59,070 bases of DNA from Bradyrhizobium genomosp. I (2014). Lineage in GTDB: Bacteria > Pseudomonadota > Alphaproteobacteria > Rhizobiales > Xanthobacteraceae. A model generated the notes under the pieces. The model did not search any database, had not been told where the DNA came from, and saw only the letters and a program-made list of their open reading frames with translations. The stretch is taken from NCBI RefSeq assembly GCF_000261685.1, contig NZ_AJQE01000026.1:1-59070 (forward strand), written 5' to 3'. Shown here in pieces: positions 44,963-57,255 of the stretch (positions within the stretch are counted from its first letter, which is position 1; each line of letters begins with the position of its first letter). A program made the position numbers and the translations under genes.

Positions 44963-45922
44963 CTAGCCCCAAGGACCACGCGAAGGACCACGCGAAGGAC
45001 CACGTGACGAGGAGCGGCCCCAAGGGCCGCGCGGCGGGTAGTTCTCGTTGGCGCCAACCGAGGGCGCCGCCTGCCTGCCGAACTCGGAGGCGAGCTGCTG
45101 AAGGGCGGCGACGCGGTTCTGCGTCGAGGGATGGGTGGCGAACAGATTGTCCACGCCATGGCCCGAGAGCGGATTGATGATGAACATGTGCGCTGTCGCG
45201 GGGTTTCGCTCGGCCTCGTAGTTCGGCACCTGGTGCGCGGCACCCTCGATCTTCACCAGCGCGGAGGCCAGCCACATCGGCTGTCCCGCAATGCGCGCAC
45301 CGAGATTGTCCGCAGCATATTCACGGGTGCGGCTGATTGCCATCTGCACCAGCATGGCGCCGAGCGGGGCGAGGATCATCATCAGGATCGAGCCGACGAT
45401 GCCGAGACCATTGTTGTTGTCGCGATTGCCGCCGAAGAACATGCCGAACTGAGCCAGCATCGAGATCGCGCCGGCGATGGTCGCGGTGATCGTCATCAGA
45501 AGCGTGTCGTGATTCTTGATATGGGCGAGCTCATGCGCGATCACGCCGGCGAGCTCCTCGCGGCTGAGCTGGCGCATCAGGCCGGTGGTGACGGCGACGG
45601 CGGCATTCTCCGGGTTTCGTCCGGTCGCGAACGCGTTGGGCTGCGGCTCATCCATCAGGAACACCCGCGGCATCGGCAGGCCCGCACGGCCCGCGAGTTC
45701 GGCGACGAGCCCGACCAGTTCCGGCGCGCTGGCGCGGTCGACCTCATGGGCGCCGTACATCGAGAGCACCATGCGGTCGGAGTTCCAGTAGGTAAAAAGA
45801 TTCGTCGCGGCGGCAATGACGAGCGCGATCATGGCGCCGGAAGCACCACCGATCAGATAGCCCACGCCCATGAACAGGGCGGTGAGGCCTGCGAGCAGAA
45901 TTGCGGTACGAAGATAGTTCAT
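44963..45922 (-). CDS. htpX: M48 family protease HtpX
   Basis: 319 residues from the ATG at 45922 ([13 protein letters not shown]), with AGGAG before it. Four membrane segments surround the zinc site [10 protein letters not shown] (about 130-139). [20 protein letters not shown] and [20 protein letters not shown] are HtpX hallmarks. It is an inner-membrane protease for misfolded membrane proteins. The C-terminal tail has repeated SRGP units coded by a 12-base tandem repeat (44971-45006). The other M48 protease of the window is at 2626. Confidence 0.95.
   Translation of the reverse strand: MNYLRTAILLAGLTALFMGVGYLIGGASGAMIALVIAAATNLFTYWNSDRMVLSMYGAHEVDRASAPELVGLVAELAGRAGLPMPRVFLMDEPQPNAFATGRNPENAAVAVTTGLMRQLSREELAGVIAHELAHIKNHDTLLMTITATIAGAISMLAQFGMFFGGNRDNNNGLGIVGSILMMILAPLGAMLVQMAISRTREYAADNLGARIAGQPMWLASALVKIEGAAHQVPNYEAERNPATAHMFIINPLSGHGVDNLFATHPSTQNRVAALQQLASEFGRQAAPSVGANENYPPRGPWGRSSSRGPSRGPSRGPWG
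44971..45006. repeat. 12-base tandem repeat in htpX tail
   Basis: AAGGACCACGCG repeated three times (last copy ACGTG), coding SRGP units. A multiple of three, so length changes stay in frame. Confidence 0.88.
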
Positions 45923-46201
45923 GGCCGTCTCCTGAGGCGGCCGCGGGCAAACCTCCGGCCGCCGTTCCCGAGGTATGAATGCTGTTGGATCCCGCAAGGT
46001 TCATGCGGCGCCCGGCCGCAGATCGATGGCGCGCCAGCCTTGCTCGCGCCGCTAAATCTTGACCGGGATTTGCTCAAAAACACGCGCCGATGCTTAGCAA
46101 TCTGGAAAGCGCAATCTCCCTTAAGTCGTGGCAACCCGGCACACCCGGGGGTTGTTGCGCATTGACCAGTTCCGTCGACACCCGTCAGCAAGGTGACCGT
46201 C

Positions 46202-47548
46202 ATGATGGACCGCTCGCACGCCGCTTCCGTCGATCCCGCATCCGCTCCCTCCCCTCAGGACACCAGGGCTGACGCAAAGGGATTGCAGGAGGCGCTGCAC
46301 GAGCAGATGTTCGCCAATGACGAGCCTGGCCACGCCGTCGATGCGCAGGCCGCGCCGGACACGCAGCGGCGCTGGCCACGGCTGCGGCGCGGCGCGAAGA
46401 TCGCGATCGGGCTTGCCATCATCGCGATTTTCGGCTGGCTGCCTCTGCGCGCGATGTGGGAGAATTCGAGTGTCGAGGCGGTGCTCAATTCGCGGCTCGT
46501 CACCTTACGAAGCCCGATTGGCGGCCGTGTGGCAGCCGCGCAGCGGCTGACCGATCAGGCGAGGTTGGACGCAGGCACCGTGGTCTTGCGCGTGGTCAAT
46601 TCGCGCAGCGATCGCACCCGGCTCGACGATCTCCGCCGGCAGAAATCGCGCCTGGAGAACGAGCGGCCGAGCTTGGCGACGAAGCTCGCCGCGGCCCAGG
46701 CGGCGCAGAAGGACCTGGCGCGGCAGGCCGCGCAATTCCGTGACGGGCGCGTGCTCCAGCTGGAGGCCCGTATTGCGGAAATCCAGACCTCGATCGAAGC
46801 GGCGGTGGCACGACGGGAGGAGGCCGGCGCCGCCGTCGAGCGCGCTTCCTCGCTGGCAAAATCCGGCAACGTCTCGAGCGTCGAACTGACGCGGCTCACA
46901 CGCGAGCTCTCGGTGTCGCAGCAAACCGAACTCGGTGCGCGCAAGCGGCTGGACGCGGCGAAGGTCGAGCTCGCCGCGGCACGGAACGGCTCGTTCCTCG
47001 GCGACAGCTACAACGATCGGCCCAGCTCGGTGCAGCGCGAGGAGGAGATGCGCCAGCGCGCCGGCGACCTCGAGGCCGACCTCGCACGCACCGATACCGA
47101 GATCGCCTGGCTCGCCAACGAGATCAAAGTCGAAGAGATCCGATTTGCGGATCTGTCGGAAGCCAACATCACGACACCCGTTGCAGGGCGGGTCTGGGAG
47201 ATGATGACGTCGCCCGGCGAGGACGTGCAGGCCGGCCAGCCTCTGCTCAAGGTGCTCGATTGCAGCGGCGCCGTCATCACGGCCAACGTCACCGAGAGCG
47301 TCTACAACCGCCTGCAACTCGGCGATCTCGCGACGTTCGAGCCGAACGACGGCGGCGAGCTGATCTCCGGCACTGTGGTCAATCTGACCGGCGCCGCCGG
47401 CGCGCCCGCCAATCTCGCCATCAATCCGGATGCGCTGAGCAAGGAGCCTTACCGCGTGACCGTGGCATTGCGCGATGCCGCGGCCCGCGCCTGCACGGTA
47501 GGGCGCACCGGTCGCGTCGTGTTTGCACGGCACGAGACCGCACCGTGA
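46202..47548 (+). CDS. HlyD-like membrane fusion protein, partner of glycan synthase (BgsB-like)
   Basis: 448 residues from the ATG at 46202. A cytoplasmic N-terminus, one membrane helix (about 62-83, IAIGLAIIAIFGWLPLRAMW), then a biotinyl-lipoyl half (VTLRSPIGGRVAAAQRLTDQ), a long coiled coil (about 130-300) and the second half (ITTPVAGRVWEMMTSPGEDV). It is not followed by an ABC or RND pump but overlaps a glycan synthase (stop and GTG share bases). That is the bgsB-bgsA order known for mixed-linkage glucan in Sinorhizobium. It probably guides polymer through the periplasm. Confidence 0.82.
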   Translation: MMDRSHAASVDPASAPSPQDTRADAKGLQEALHEQMFANDEPGHAVDAQAAPDTQRRWPRLRRGAKIAIGLAIIAIFGWLPLRAMWENSSVEAVLNSRLVTLRSPIGGRVAAAQRLTDQARLDAGTVVLRVVNSRSDRTRLDDLRRQKSRLENERPSLATKLAAAQAAQKDLARQAAQFRDGRVLQLEARIAEIQTSIEAAVARREEAGAAVERASSLAKSGNVSSVELTRLTRELSVSQQTELGARKRLDAAKVELAAARNGSFLGDSYNDRPSSVQREEEMRQRAGDLEADLARTDTEIAWLANEIKVEEIRFADLSEANITTPVAGRVWEMMTSPGEDVQAGQPLLKVLDCSGAVITANVTESVYNRLQLGDLATFEPNDGGELISGTVVNLTGAAGAPANLAINPDALSKEPYRVTVALRDAAARACTVGRTGRVVFARHETAP

Positions 47549-49485
47549 CGACGGCGCTGACGCCCGGCCTGATTGCGCTCGGCGCCTTCATGGCGATCGT
47601 GCCGCTGCTCCGGCGCGACAGCACGATGGCGCGCTCGTTCCTGGCCATCGTGTCGATGGCCTTGCTGCTACGCTATCTGCATTGGCGCGTTACCTCGACG
47701 CTCCCCCCGCCGCATCTGACCGCCGATGCCGCAATCGGCTATCCCTTCATGCTGCTGGAAGCAGCCTCGCTCGTCGCGATCGCGTTGTCGCTGCTGTTCC
47801 TGAGCCGGACGCGCGACCGCACCAAGGCAGCGAGGCTCGACGGCCGCGCCACCGACCCGCGCGCGCCGCTGATCGACGTCTTCATCTGCACCTACAACGA
47901 GGAGCGATCGATCCTCGAGCGCACGATCATCGGCGCTACCGGCTTGGACTACGGCAATTATCGCGTCTGGGTGCTCGACGACGGAAGGCGGCCCTGGCTG
48001 CGGCGACTCGCCGGCGAGCTCGGTTGCCATTATCTGATGCGGCCCGACAACCGGCACGCCAAGGCCGGCAACATCAATCACGCACTCCGCCATGTCGGCG
48101 CGTCGACCGAGCCGCCGGATTTCGTCGCCATCCTCGATGCGGACTTCGTGCCCCGGCCCGACTTCCTTGCGCGAACAGTCTCGCTAATGGACGACGCCTC
48201 GGTCGGCGTGGTGCAGACGCCGCAGCACTTCATCAATCCCGACCCGATCCAGACGAACCTTGCAGCAACGGACGTCTGGCCGGACGAGCAGCGCTTCTTC
48301 TTCGACATCCTGCTGCCGGCCAAGGACGCCTGGGGCGTCGCGTTCTGCTGCGGCACCTCATCCCTCATTCGCTATTCCGGGCTGATGCAGATCGGCGGGT
48401 TTCCGACCGATTCGGTCACGGAAGACTATCTCCTTACGCTGCGCCTGAAGGAACACGGCCTCACCACCATCTATCTCAACGAGCGGTTGACGATCGGGCT
48501 CGCCCCGGAGGGGCTGAAGGAATACATCACCCAGCGGGCCCGCTGGTGCCTCGGCTTCATGCAGATCATCCGCGGCCGCAGCGGCCCCCTCTCGCGAGAG
48601 TCGAAGCTTTCCTTCATTGACCGGCTCTCGCTGGTCGATGCCTTCATGAGCTGGTCCGCGGTCTACGCGTCGAAGACGGCGGGCCTGATGGTGCCGTGGC
48701 TGTTCCTGCTGTTCGGCATCAAGGCAGTGCAGGCGGACCTGACCGAGCTGTTGCGGTTCTTCCTGCCGTTCTACGTCTGGCATGGTCTCATCATGGCCTG
48801 GCTATCCCACGGCCGCTCGCTCGCGATGATGACGGACGTCTCGCAGCTCATCGCCGCGCCCGCGGTGCTGAAGGCGGCGGCTGCCGGCCTGCTGAAGCCG
48901 AAAGGACACAGATTCAAGGTCACCGCGAAAGGCGGCGACCGCGACAACAGGTTCGTCGAATGGCCGCTGCTGCGGATCTACGGAAGCGCGCTCCTCATCA
49001 CGCTCGTCTCCATCGCCTATGCCTTCATCCTGCATTTGCGCGGCGAGAACATCGCCTATGGCGGGCTGGCGCTGGCCTGGAGCCTGTACAACGCGTTCAT
49101 CCTCACCGTGGTCTGCTTCGTCTGCATCGAGCAGCCGCGTCGGCGCAAGGCGGAGCGCTTCGAGCGCAACGAGCCCGTGCTGCTGCGCCAGGACGGCAAG
49201 TCACATCTGGCGCGGCTCGCCGACATCTCGATCACCGGCGCGCGCCTGATCGATCCCGATCCCCCGCTCCCCGGAAGCACCATCGAGTGCCGGATCTATG
49301 GCCGCGCGATCGCGGCCATCGTGGTGCGGCGAACCGCGGATGGATTTGCGGTGCGATTCGCGGAAGGCATGGACACGCGCGTGCATGCGATCAGGGCGTT
49401 CTATGCCGGCGAATATGTGCGTGCCTACCGCGGCGTCAGGGCGCTGCCGGTGGGGAAAGCCCTGCTGATGCGGCTGTTCGGCTAA
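47545..49485 (+). CDS. Cellulose synthase-like family 2 glycosyltransferase with PilZ domain (BgsA-like)
   Basis: 646 residues from a GTG that overlaps the upstream TGA. N-terminal membrane helices precede the catalytic core: FICTYNEE, VLDDG, ILDADF (about 197-202), TEDY (about 291-294) and QRARW (about 330-334), the D,D,D,QxxRW set of processive beta-glycan synthases. C-terminal helices lead to a PilZ-type end with RKAER (RxxxR) and LADISITGARL (DxSxxG), the c-di-GMP contacts in BcsA. No bcsB follows. It could make cellulose or a mixed-linkage beta-glucan; the partner gene favours the latter. Confidence 0.85.
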   Translation: MTTALTPGLIALGAFMAIVPLLRRDSTMARSFLAIVSMALLLRYLHWRVTSTLPPPHLTADAAIGYPFMLLEAASLVAIALSLLFLSRTRDRTKAARLDGRATDPRAPLIDVFICTYNEERSILERTIIGATGLDYGNYRVWVLDDGRRPWLRRLAGELGCHYLMRPDNRHAKAGNINHALRHVGASTEPPDFVAILDADFVPRPDFLARTVSLMDDASVGVVQTPQHFINPDPIQTNLAATDVWPDEQRFFFDILLPAKDAWGVAFCCGTSSLIRYSGLMQIGGFPTDSVTEDYLLTLRLKEHGLTTIYLNERLTIGLAPEGLKEYITQRARWCLGFMQIIRGRSGPLSRESKLSFIDRLSLVDAFMSWSAVYASKTAGLMVPWLFLLFGIKAVQADLTELLRFFLPFYVWHGLIMAWLSHGRSLAMMTDVSQLIAAPAVLKAAAAGLLKPKGHRFKVTAKGGDRDNRFVEWPLLRIYGSALLITLVSIAYAFILHLRGENIAYGGLALAWSLYNAFILTVVCFVCIEQPRRRKAERFERNEPVLLRQDGKSHLARLADISITGARLIDPDPPLPGSTIECRIYGRAIAAIVVRRTADGFAVRFAEGMDTRVHAIRAFYAGEYVRAYRGVRALPVGKALLMRLFG

Positions 49486-49608
49486 CCTGGGGCCACGCCC
49501 AGCGACTCGCATTCCGTGAACCGCCATGGCATGGAAAGGATGGCCTGAGACCGTCACTTCACTTAAGATTTGGGCGAATCCACGCCTGCCCTGCCCGCCG
49601 GAACCCCT

Positions 49609-50907
49609 ATGCTCCAGATCCGATTTGCGATCGCGGCCGCCGCGCTCCTCGCATGCTCCAGCGCCTCCGCCCAGCTTCAGCCGCCGCCTGCCAAGCCCGC
49701 GGCCCCCAGGGCGACGGTGCCCTCGCCGCGCGCCGCGTCGTGCCACAACGGCGCGAGCTTCGATCGCTTCCTGGCCGGCGTGAAGAGCCAAGCGGTCGCG
49801 GCCGGCGTATCGCAGCGGACGATCGCGGAGGCTTCGCCGTATCTCGTCTACGACCAGGGCATCGTCAACCGCGACCGCGGCCAGCGCGTGTTCGGCCAGC
49901 TCTTCACCGAATTCGCCGGCCGCATGGCCGCGCCCTATCGCATGCAGAACGGCCAGCAGCACATCAAGCGATACGCCGCCGCATTCGCGCGCGCGGAGAA
50001 GGAATATGGCGTGCCGCCGGCGGTGATCGCCGCATTCTGGGGCCTGGAGAGCGATTTCGGCGCCAACATGGGCAATCTGCCGACACTGAAATCGCTGGTG
50101 TCGCTGGCGTATGACTGCCGCCGCTCCGAGATGTTCGTGAACGAGACCATCGCCGCGCTGAAGATCATCGACCGCGGCGATCTGCATCCCGACGAGATGA
50201 TCGGCTCCTGGGCCGGCGAACTCGGGCAGACCCAGTTCCTGCCCGTGCATTACGTCAACTACGCCGTCGACTATGACGGCGACGGACGGCGCGACCTGTT
50301 GCGCTCGCCAGCCGACGTGATCGGCTCGACCGCGAACTACATCGCCAACGGATTGAAGTGGCGGCGCGGCGAGCCGTGGCTGGAGGAGATCAAGTTGCCG
50401 CCGAACCTGCCGTGGGAGAAGACCGATCTCGCGGTGCGCGAGCCGCGCTCGACATGGGCGCAGCTGGGGGTCACCTATCCCGACGGCCGTTCCCTCCCGA
50501 ACGACAATCTCGCGGCGTCCGTGCTGCTGCCGATGGGACGCTTTGGTCCCGCCTTCCTGGCCTATCCGAATTTCGCCGCCTACACCGAGTGGAACAACTC
50601 GCTGATCTATTCGACCACCGCAGGCTATCTCGCCACCCGCATCGCGGGCGCGGCGCCGATGCGCAAGCCGGCTGCACCCGTCGCGCAATTGCCGTTCCAC
50701 GAGCTCAAGGAATTGCAGCAGCTCCTGGTGCGTGCCGGCTTGAATGTCGGCAAGGTCGACGGTGTGCTCGGCCAGCAGAGCCGCACTGCGGTGAAGGCGA
50801 TGCAGATCAAATACGGCCTGCCGGCCGATTCCTGGCCAACGCCCGAACTGCTCGCTCGCATGCGCGGCGGCACGGCGCAGGCGCAGCCGGCGGGGACGGT
50901 GCGGTAG
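49609..50907 (+). CDS. Lytic murein transglycosylase (MltB-like) with peptidoglycan-binding domain
   Basis: 432 residues from the ATG at 49609. Signal peptide ends near SASAQ (about 23). The catalytic Glu is in FWGLESDFGANMGN (about 143-156), with GELGQTQFLPVHYVNYAVDY and an EF-hand-like DGDGRRD downstream. A C-terminal PG_binding_1 domain (LKELQQLLVRAGLNVGKVDG, about 365-420) follows. It cleaves peptidoglycan to 1,6-anhydro-muropeptides in the periplasm. No lipobox is visible, so it is probably soluble. Confidence 0.93.
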   Translation: MLQIRFAIAAAALLACSSASAQLQPPPAKPAAPRATVPSPRAASCHNGASFDRFLAGVKSQAVAAGVSQRTIAEASPYLVYDQGIVNRDRGQRVFGQLFTEFAGRMAAPYRMQNGQQHIKRYAAAFARAEKEYGVPPAVIAAFWGLESDFGANMGNLPTLKSLVSLAYDCRRSEMFVNETIAALKIIDRGDLHPDEMIGSWAGELGQTQFLPVHYVNYAVDYDGDGRRDLLRSPADVIGSTANYIANGLKWRRGEPWLEEIKLPPNLPWEKTDLAVREPRSTWAQLGVTYPDGRSLPNDNLAASVLLPMGRFGPAFLAYPNFAAYTEWNNSLIYSTTAGYLATRIAGAAPMRKPAAPVAQLPFHELKELQQLLVRAGLNVGKVDGVLGQQSRTAVKAMQIKYGLPADSWPTPELLARMRGGTAQAQPAGTVR

Positions 50908-50921
50908 ATCGTCTATCCGTG

Positions 50922-51021
50922 GTCATGCCCCGCGCAGGCGGGGCATCCAGTACGCCGCGGCCTGTCGGTTCAATCACAGCTGCCCCGGAGTACTGGATCG
51001 TCCGCCTGCGCGGACGATGAC
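50922..51021. repeat. Palindromic intergenic repeat, type C, copy 1
   Basis: Begins GTCATGCCCCGCGCAGGCGG and ends CCGCCTGCGCGGACGATGAC, with CCAGTACGCCG/GAGTACTGG inside. About 76% alike to the copy at 52958. Confidence 0.88.
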
Positions 51022-51152
51022 AGCGAGCTTGTGGGACAGATAGAATTTTCGCACTGCAAACGCCGCTTTGCACGATTGTATTTTTCCATGAGGCTCCCAT
51101 GTGAGTGGCTCAGGTTTTCTCCTGAAATTTTCCATTCACAAGCGAGCATCAC

Positions 51153-51656
51153 ATGTCCTTCCACGACGCCGTCGTCCCCGCCTATCTGCAAATGCTGAAC
51201 AGCCTCACCGGCCTGCTCACCAAGGCCGAGGCGCATTGCGCGGCGAAGAAGATCGATCCGAGCGTCCTGCTCGGCTCGCGCCTGTTCCCGGACATGCTGC
51301 CGCTGTCCAGGCAGATCCAGCTGGTCAGCGATTTCGCCGCCAAGGGCTGTGCCCGGCTGACCCATAGCGACGTGCCGTCGACGCCCGACACGGAGACCAG
51401 CTTCGCGGAATTGAAGCAGCGGCTGGCGAAGACGATCGACTACGTGAAGTCGTTCAAGCCCGAGCAGTTCGAAGGCGCCGATGCCAGGGACGTCACCTTC
51501 CCGGCCGGCCCCGACAAATCCATCACCATGAAGGGCCAGCAATTCCTGAGCTCGTTCTCGCTGCCGAACTTCTACTTCCACGCCGCCATTGCCCACGGCA
51601 TTTTGCGTCACAACGGCGTCGAGGTCGGCAAACGCGATTTCATGGGCGCAAACTGA
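51153..51656 (+). CDS. DUF1993 family protein
   Basis: 167 residues. YLQMLNSLTGLLTKAEAHCA, LFPDMLPLSRQIQLVSDFAA and LPNFYFHAAIAHGILRHNGV are the conserved DUF1993 blocks, a DinB-like four-helix bundle of unknown role. Three His near the C-terminus could hold a metal, as in DinB proteins. It stands alone between a type C repeat and the OYE gene. Confidence 0.9.
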   Translation: MSFHDAVVPAYLQMLNSLTGLLTKAEAHCAAKKIDPSVLLGSRLFPDMLPLSRQIQLVSDFAAKGCARLTHSDVPSTPDTETSFAELKQRLAKTIDYVKSFKPEQFEGADARDVTFPAGPDKSITMKGQQFLSSFSLPNFYFHAAIAHGILRHNGVEVGKRDFMGAN

Positions 51657-51835
51657 TTGCGAAATCGCACGACCGCGACGGTCGTAATCCACTGCCGCGG
51701 CTAAAATTGCGCAAGAATTATGCTACGCGGCCCTTGCCGCGTAGCTCGCCTGCACTTTCCGTATGGCTCATCCCTTGCGCCCGATGTCGCGATGCACAAG
51801 TGTTCGGGACCTCTCACCGCCTGGAAGCATTTCCC

Positions 51836-52936
51836 ATGAGCCGTTCGACGAAATTGTTCGAGACCTACAAGCTCGGCCCCATCACGCTGGCCAACCGCCT
51901 GGTGATGGCGCCGCTGACGCGTAACCGTGCCGTGCCCGGCACTTTTGTGCCGAGCCCGCTTGCGGCCGATTATTACGGTCAGCGGGCCTCCGCAGGGCTC
52001 CTGGTCACCGAAGCGAGCCAGATCTCGCAGCAGGGTCAAGGCTATCAGGACACCCCCGGCATCTACAGCAAGGATCAGGTCGCCGGCTGGCGCAACGTCA
52101 CCGACCGCGTCCACGAGCGCGGCGGCAAGATCTTCATCCAGCTCTGGCATGTCGGCCGCATCTCGCATGTCGATCTCCAGGCAAATGGCGCGGCCCCGGT
52201 GGCGCCGAGCGCGATCCGCGCCAAGGGCAAGACTTTTGTGAATGGCACCTTCGCCGACGTGTCCGAGCCGCGCGCGCTCGAACTCTCCGAAATCCCTGGC
52301 ATCATCGACGACTTCAAGCGTGCGACGAAGAACGCGCTCGAGGCCGGCTTCGACGGCGTCGAGATTCACGGCGCCAACGGCTATCTGCTCGACCAGTTCG
52401 CCAGGGACGGCGCCAACAAGCGCACCGATGCCTATGGCGGCTCCATCGAGAACCGCGCCAGGCTGATGCTGGAAGTCGCCAAGGCCGTCGCCACTGAGGC
52501 CGGCAGCGATCGCACCGGCATCCGCATTTCGCCGGTGACGCCGGCCAACGACCTCTCCGACAGCAACCCGCAACCGTTGTTCGATCACATCGTCGATGGA
52601 CTCAGTGCACTCAAGCTGGTCTATCTCCACGTCGTCGAGGGTGCTACCGGCGGCCCACGCGATATTGCGCCGTTCGACTACGCGTCCTTGCGCAAGCGTT
52701 TCGCCGGCGCCTACGTCGCCAACAACGGATACGATTTCGATCTCGCCACCAAGGTGCTGGACGCGAACGCGGCCGACCTCATCGCCTTCGGCAAGCCGTT
52801 CATCTCCAACCCCGATCTGGTCGAACGGCTGAAGCAGGGCGCGGCGCTGAACGACTGGGACAAGAACACCTTCTACGGGGGTAGCGCGAAGGGGTATACG
52901 GATTACCCGACGCTGGCGGCCGAGCCGGCGGAATAA
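51836..52936 (+). CDS. Old Yellow Enzyme-type alkene reductase
   Basis: 366 residues from the ATG at 51836. It has FMN and substrate motifs: NRLVMAPLTRNRAVPGT, QLWHVGRISHVD, EIHGANGYLLDQF (H-x-x-N, about 177-189), YGGSIENR and PFISNPDLVERL. The enzyme reduces activated C=C bonds, nitrate esters or similar with NAD(P)H. The native substrate is unknown. The preceding 150 bases hold a perfect 10-base-pair hairpin (51722-51745) with no T run. Confidence 0.94.
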   Translation: MSRSTKLFETYKLGPITLANRLVMAPLTRNRAVPGTFVPSPLAADYYGQRASAGLLVTEASQISQQGQGYQDTPGIYSKDQVAGWRNVTDRVHERGGKIFIQLWHVGRISHVDLQANGAAPVAPSAIRAKGKTFVNGTFADVSEPRALELSEIPGIIDDFKRATKNALEAGFDGVEIHGANGYLLDQFARDGANKRTDAYGGSIENRARLMLEVAKAVATEAGSDRTGIRISPVTPANDLSDSNPQPLFDHIVDGLSALKLVYLHVVEGATGGPRDIAPFDYASLRKRFAGAYVANNGYDFDLATKVLDANAADLIAFGKPFISNPDLVERLKQGAALNDWDKNTFYGGSAKGYTDYPTLAAEPAE

Positions 52937-52957
52937 GCCGCCATCCACACGACAACC

Positions 52958-53058
52958 GTCAAGCCCCGCGAAGGCGGGGCTTCCAGTACGCCGCGGCCTC
53001 TCGATCCAATCACGACGGTCTCTGGAACACTGGATTGCCCGCCTTCGCGGGCAATGAC
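52958..53058. repeat. Palindromic intergenic repeat, type C, copy 2
   Basis: Begins GTCAAGCCCCGCGAAGGCGG and ends CCGCCTTCGCGGGCAATGAC. Same middle CCAGTACGCCGCGGCCT as the copy at 50922. Confidence 0.88.
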
Positions 53059-53090
53059 ACCGAATGTGGGGACGAGCGTGCCACACACTC

Positions 53091-53174
53091 GTCCTTGCGA
53101 GGAGCCCTTGCGACGAAGCAATCCAGACGGCCTCCGTGGAAAGACTCTGGATTGCTTCGCCGCGCTCGCAATAG
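53091..53174. repeat. Palindromic intergenic repeat, type D (partly decayed)
   Basis: GTCCTTGCGAGGAGCCCTTG ... ACGAAGCAATCCAGACGG and CTCTGGATTGCTTCGCCGCG pair as long arms; the outer ends have drifted. It stands 32 bases after a type C repeat. Confidence 0.75.
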
Positions 53175-53202
53175 CGGTGTGGAGACAGCGCAGTGACTCA
53201 CC

Positions 53203-53235
53203 AAAACAAAAAGGCCGGGATCGCTCCCGGCCTTT
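53203..53235 (-). terminator. Rho-independent terminator of the glp operon
   Basis: AAAGGCCGGGA and TCCCGGCCTTT form an 11-pair stem with a four-base loop, followed on the minus strand by TTTTTGTTTT. It begins 26 bases after the glpV stop. Confidence 0.93.
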
Positions 53236-53260
53236 CGCATTTGGTGACGCCACGCGCCGC

Positions 53261-55057
<1,797 letters not shown>

Positions 55058-55134
55058 GTTGTTCCTCCGTTGCAGCGACAAACTTTTATACAGGCCCGGG
55101 TTGCCCCCCGGATCTGGCCGTCCCTTCGCGGGCT

Positions 55135-55464
55135 TCAGACCGTGCGGAAAATGAGCGCGGCCGTGACCAGCGAAATTCCACTTGCGAGCCACAGGCTCGG
55201 AATCTCAAAACCCTCCTCGCCGATCGGCAGCGTGGCGATCGGGTCGGTGCCGACGAGACCGATCCACGCGAGGTGGATGACGGCGGCCGCGATCAGCGAG
55301 ATGAACAGGCGATCACCGCGCGTGGTCGGGATGCGCAGCACGCCGACCCGCTCGGCTTCGGGATAGACCGCCGCGAGCCATGTCATCACGGCAAGCGTGC
55401 AGGCGAGCGCGGCGAAGAAGATCGCGGTCGGCAGCGTCCAGGCCATCCACGCGATAGATCCCAT
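55135..55464 (-). CDS. glpU: DUF2160 small membrane protein GlpU
   Basis: 109 residues, three hydrophobic helices (about 8-30, 50-72, 88-106). It lies between the second permease and the binding protein, exactly where the DUF2160 gene glpU sits in the rhizobial glycerol operon. WMAWTLPTAIFFAALACTLA and LRIPTTRGDRLFISLIAAAV are typical. Its exact part in transport is unknown. A 10-base gap separates it from glpQ. Confidence 0.85.
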   Translation of the reverse strand: MGSIAWMAWTLPTAIFFAALACTLAVMTWLAAVYPEAERVGVLRIPTTRGDRLFISLIAAAVIHLAWIGLVGTDPIATLPIGEEGFEIPSLWLASGISLVTAALIFRTV

Positions 55465-55474
55465 GATTGCCTCC

Positions 55475-56280
55475 TTACACGCGGCCGAGCGCGAAACCGC
55501 GCGCGATGTAGTTGCGGACGAACCAGATCACCAGCGCGCCCGGAATGATGGTGAGCACCCCGGCGGCGGCCAGCAGGCCCCAGTCCATGCCGGCGGCCGA
55601 TACCGTGCGCGTCATGATCGCCGCGATCGGCTTTGTCTGCACCGAGGTCAGTGTGCGCGCGAGCAGGAGCTCGACCCAGGAGAACATGAAGCAGAAGAAG
55701 GCGGCCACGCCGATGCCGCTCGCGATCAGCGGCACCAGGATCTTGATGAAGAAGCGCGGGAAGGAATAGCCGTCGAGGAAGGCGGTCTCGTCGATCTCGC
55801 GCGGCACGCCGGAGACGAAGCCTTCGAGGATCCAGACCGCCAGCGGCACGTTGAAGATGCAGTGCGCGAGCGCGACGGCCCATGGCGTGTCGAACAGCCC
55901 GATTGCCGAATAGAGGTTGAAGAACGGCAGAGCGTAGACCGCGGCTGGCGCCATGCGGTTCGACAAGAGCCAGAAGAACAGGTGCTTGTCGCCGAGGAAG
56001 CGGTAGCGCGAGAACGCGTAGGCCGCCGGCAGCGCCACCGAGATCGAGATGATGGTGTTGAGGACGACGTATTCCAGGGAATTGATGTAGCCGGAATACC
56101 AGCTCTCGTCGGTGAAGATGCGTTTGTAGTGCTGCAGCGTCGGGGTGTGCGGCCACAGCGTCATCGTCGAGACGATCTCGCTGTTGGTCTTGAAGCTCAT
56201 GTTGACGAGCCAGTAGATCGGCAGCAGCAGGAAGACCAGGAACAGCCCCATGATGAGGCGGCGGCCGGGGATCGAATGCA

Positions 56281-56281
<1 letters not shown>
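55475..56281 (-). CDS. glpQ: Glycerol ABC importer permease GlpQ
   Basis: 268 residues from the ATG that shares one base with the glpP stop. Six membrane helices, with the EAA loop GFVSGVPREIDETAFLDGYS (about 160-180) that contacts the ATPase. MalG-type family. PIYWLVNMSFKTNSEIVSTM and FSRYRFLGDKHLFFWLLSNR mark it as a carbohydrate/polyol permease. It pairs with GlpP. Confidence 0.9.

Positions 56282-57254
<973 letters not shown>

Positions 57255-57255
<1 letters not shown>

Noticed and set aside
51722..51745. Perfect 10-base-pair hairpin GCTACGCGGC/GCCGCGTAGC before the OYE gene
   Set aside because: No T run on either strand and no recognised operator pattern, so neither terminator nor binding site can be claimed.
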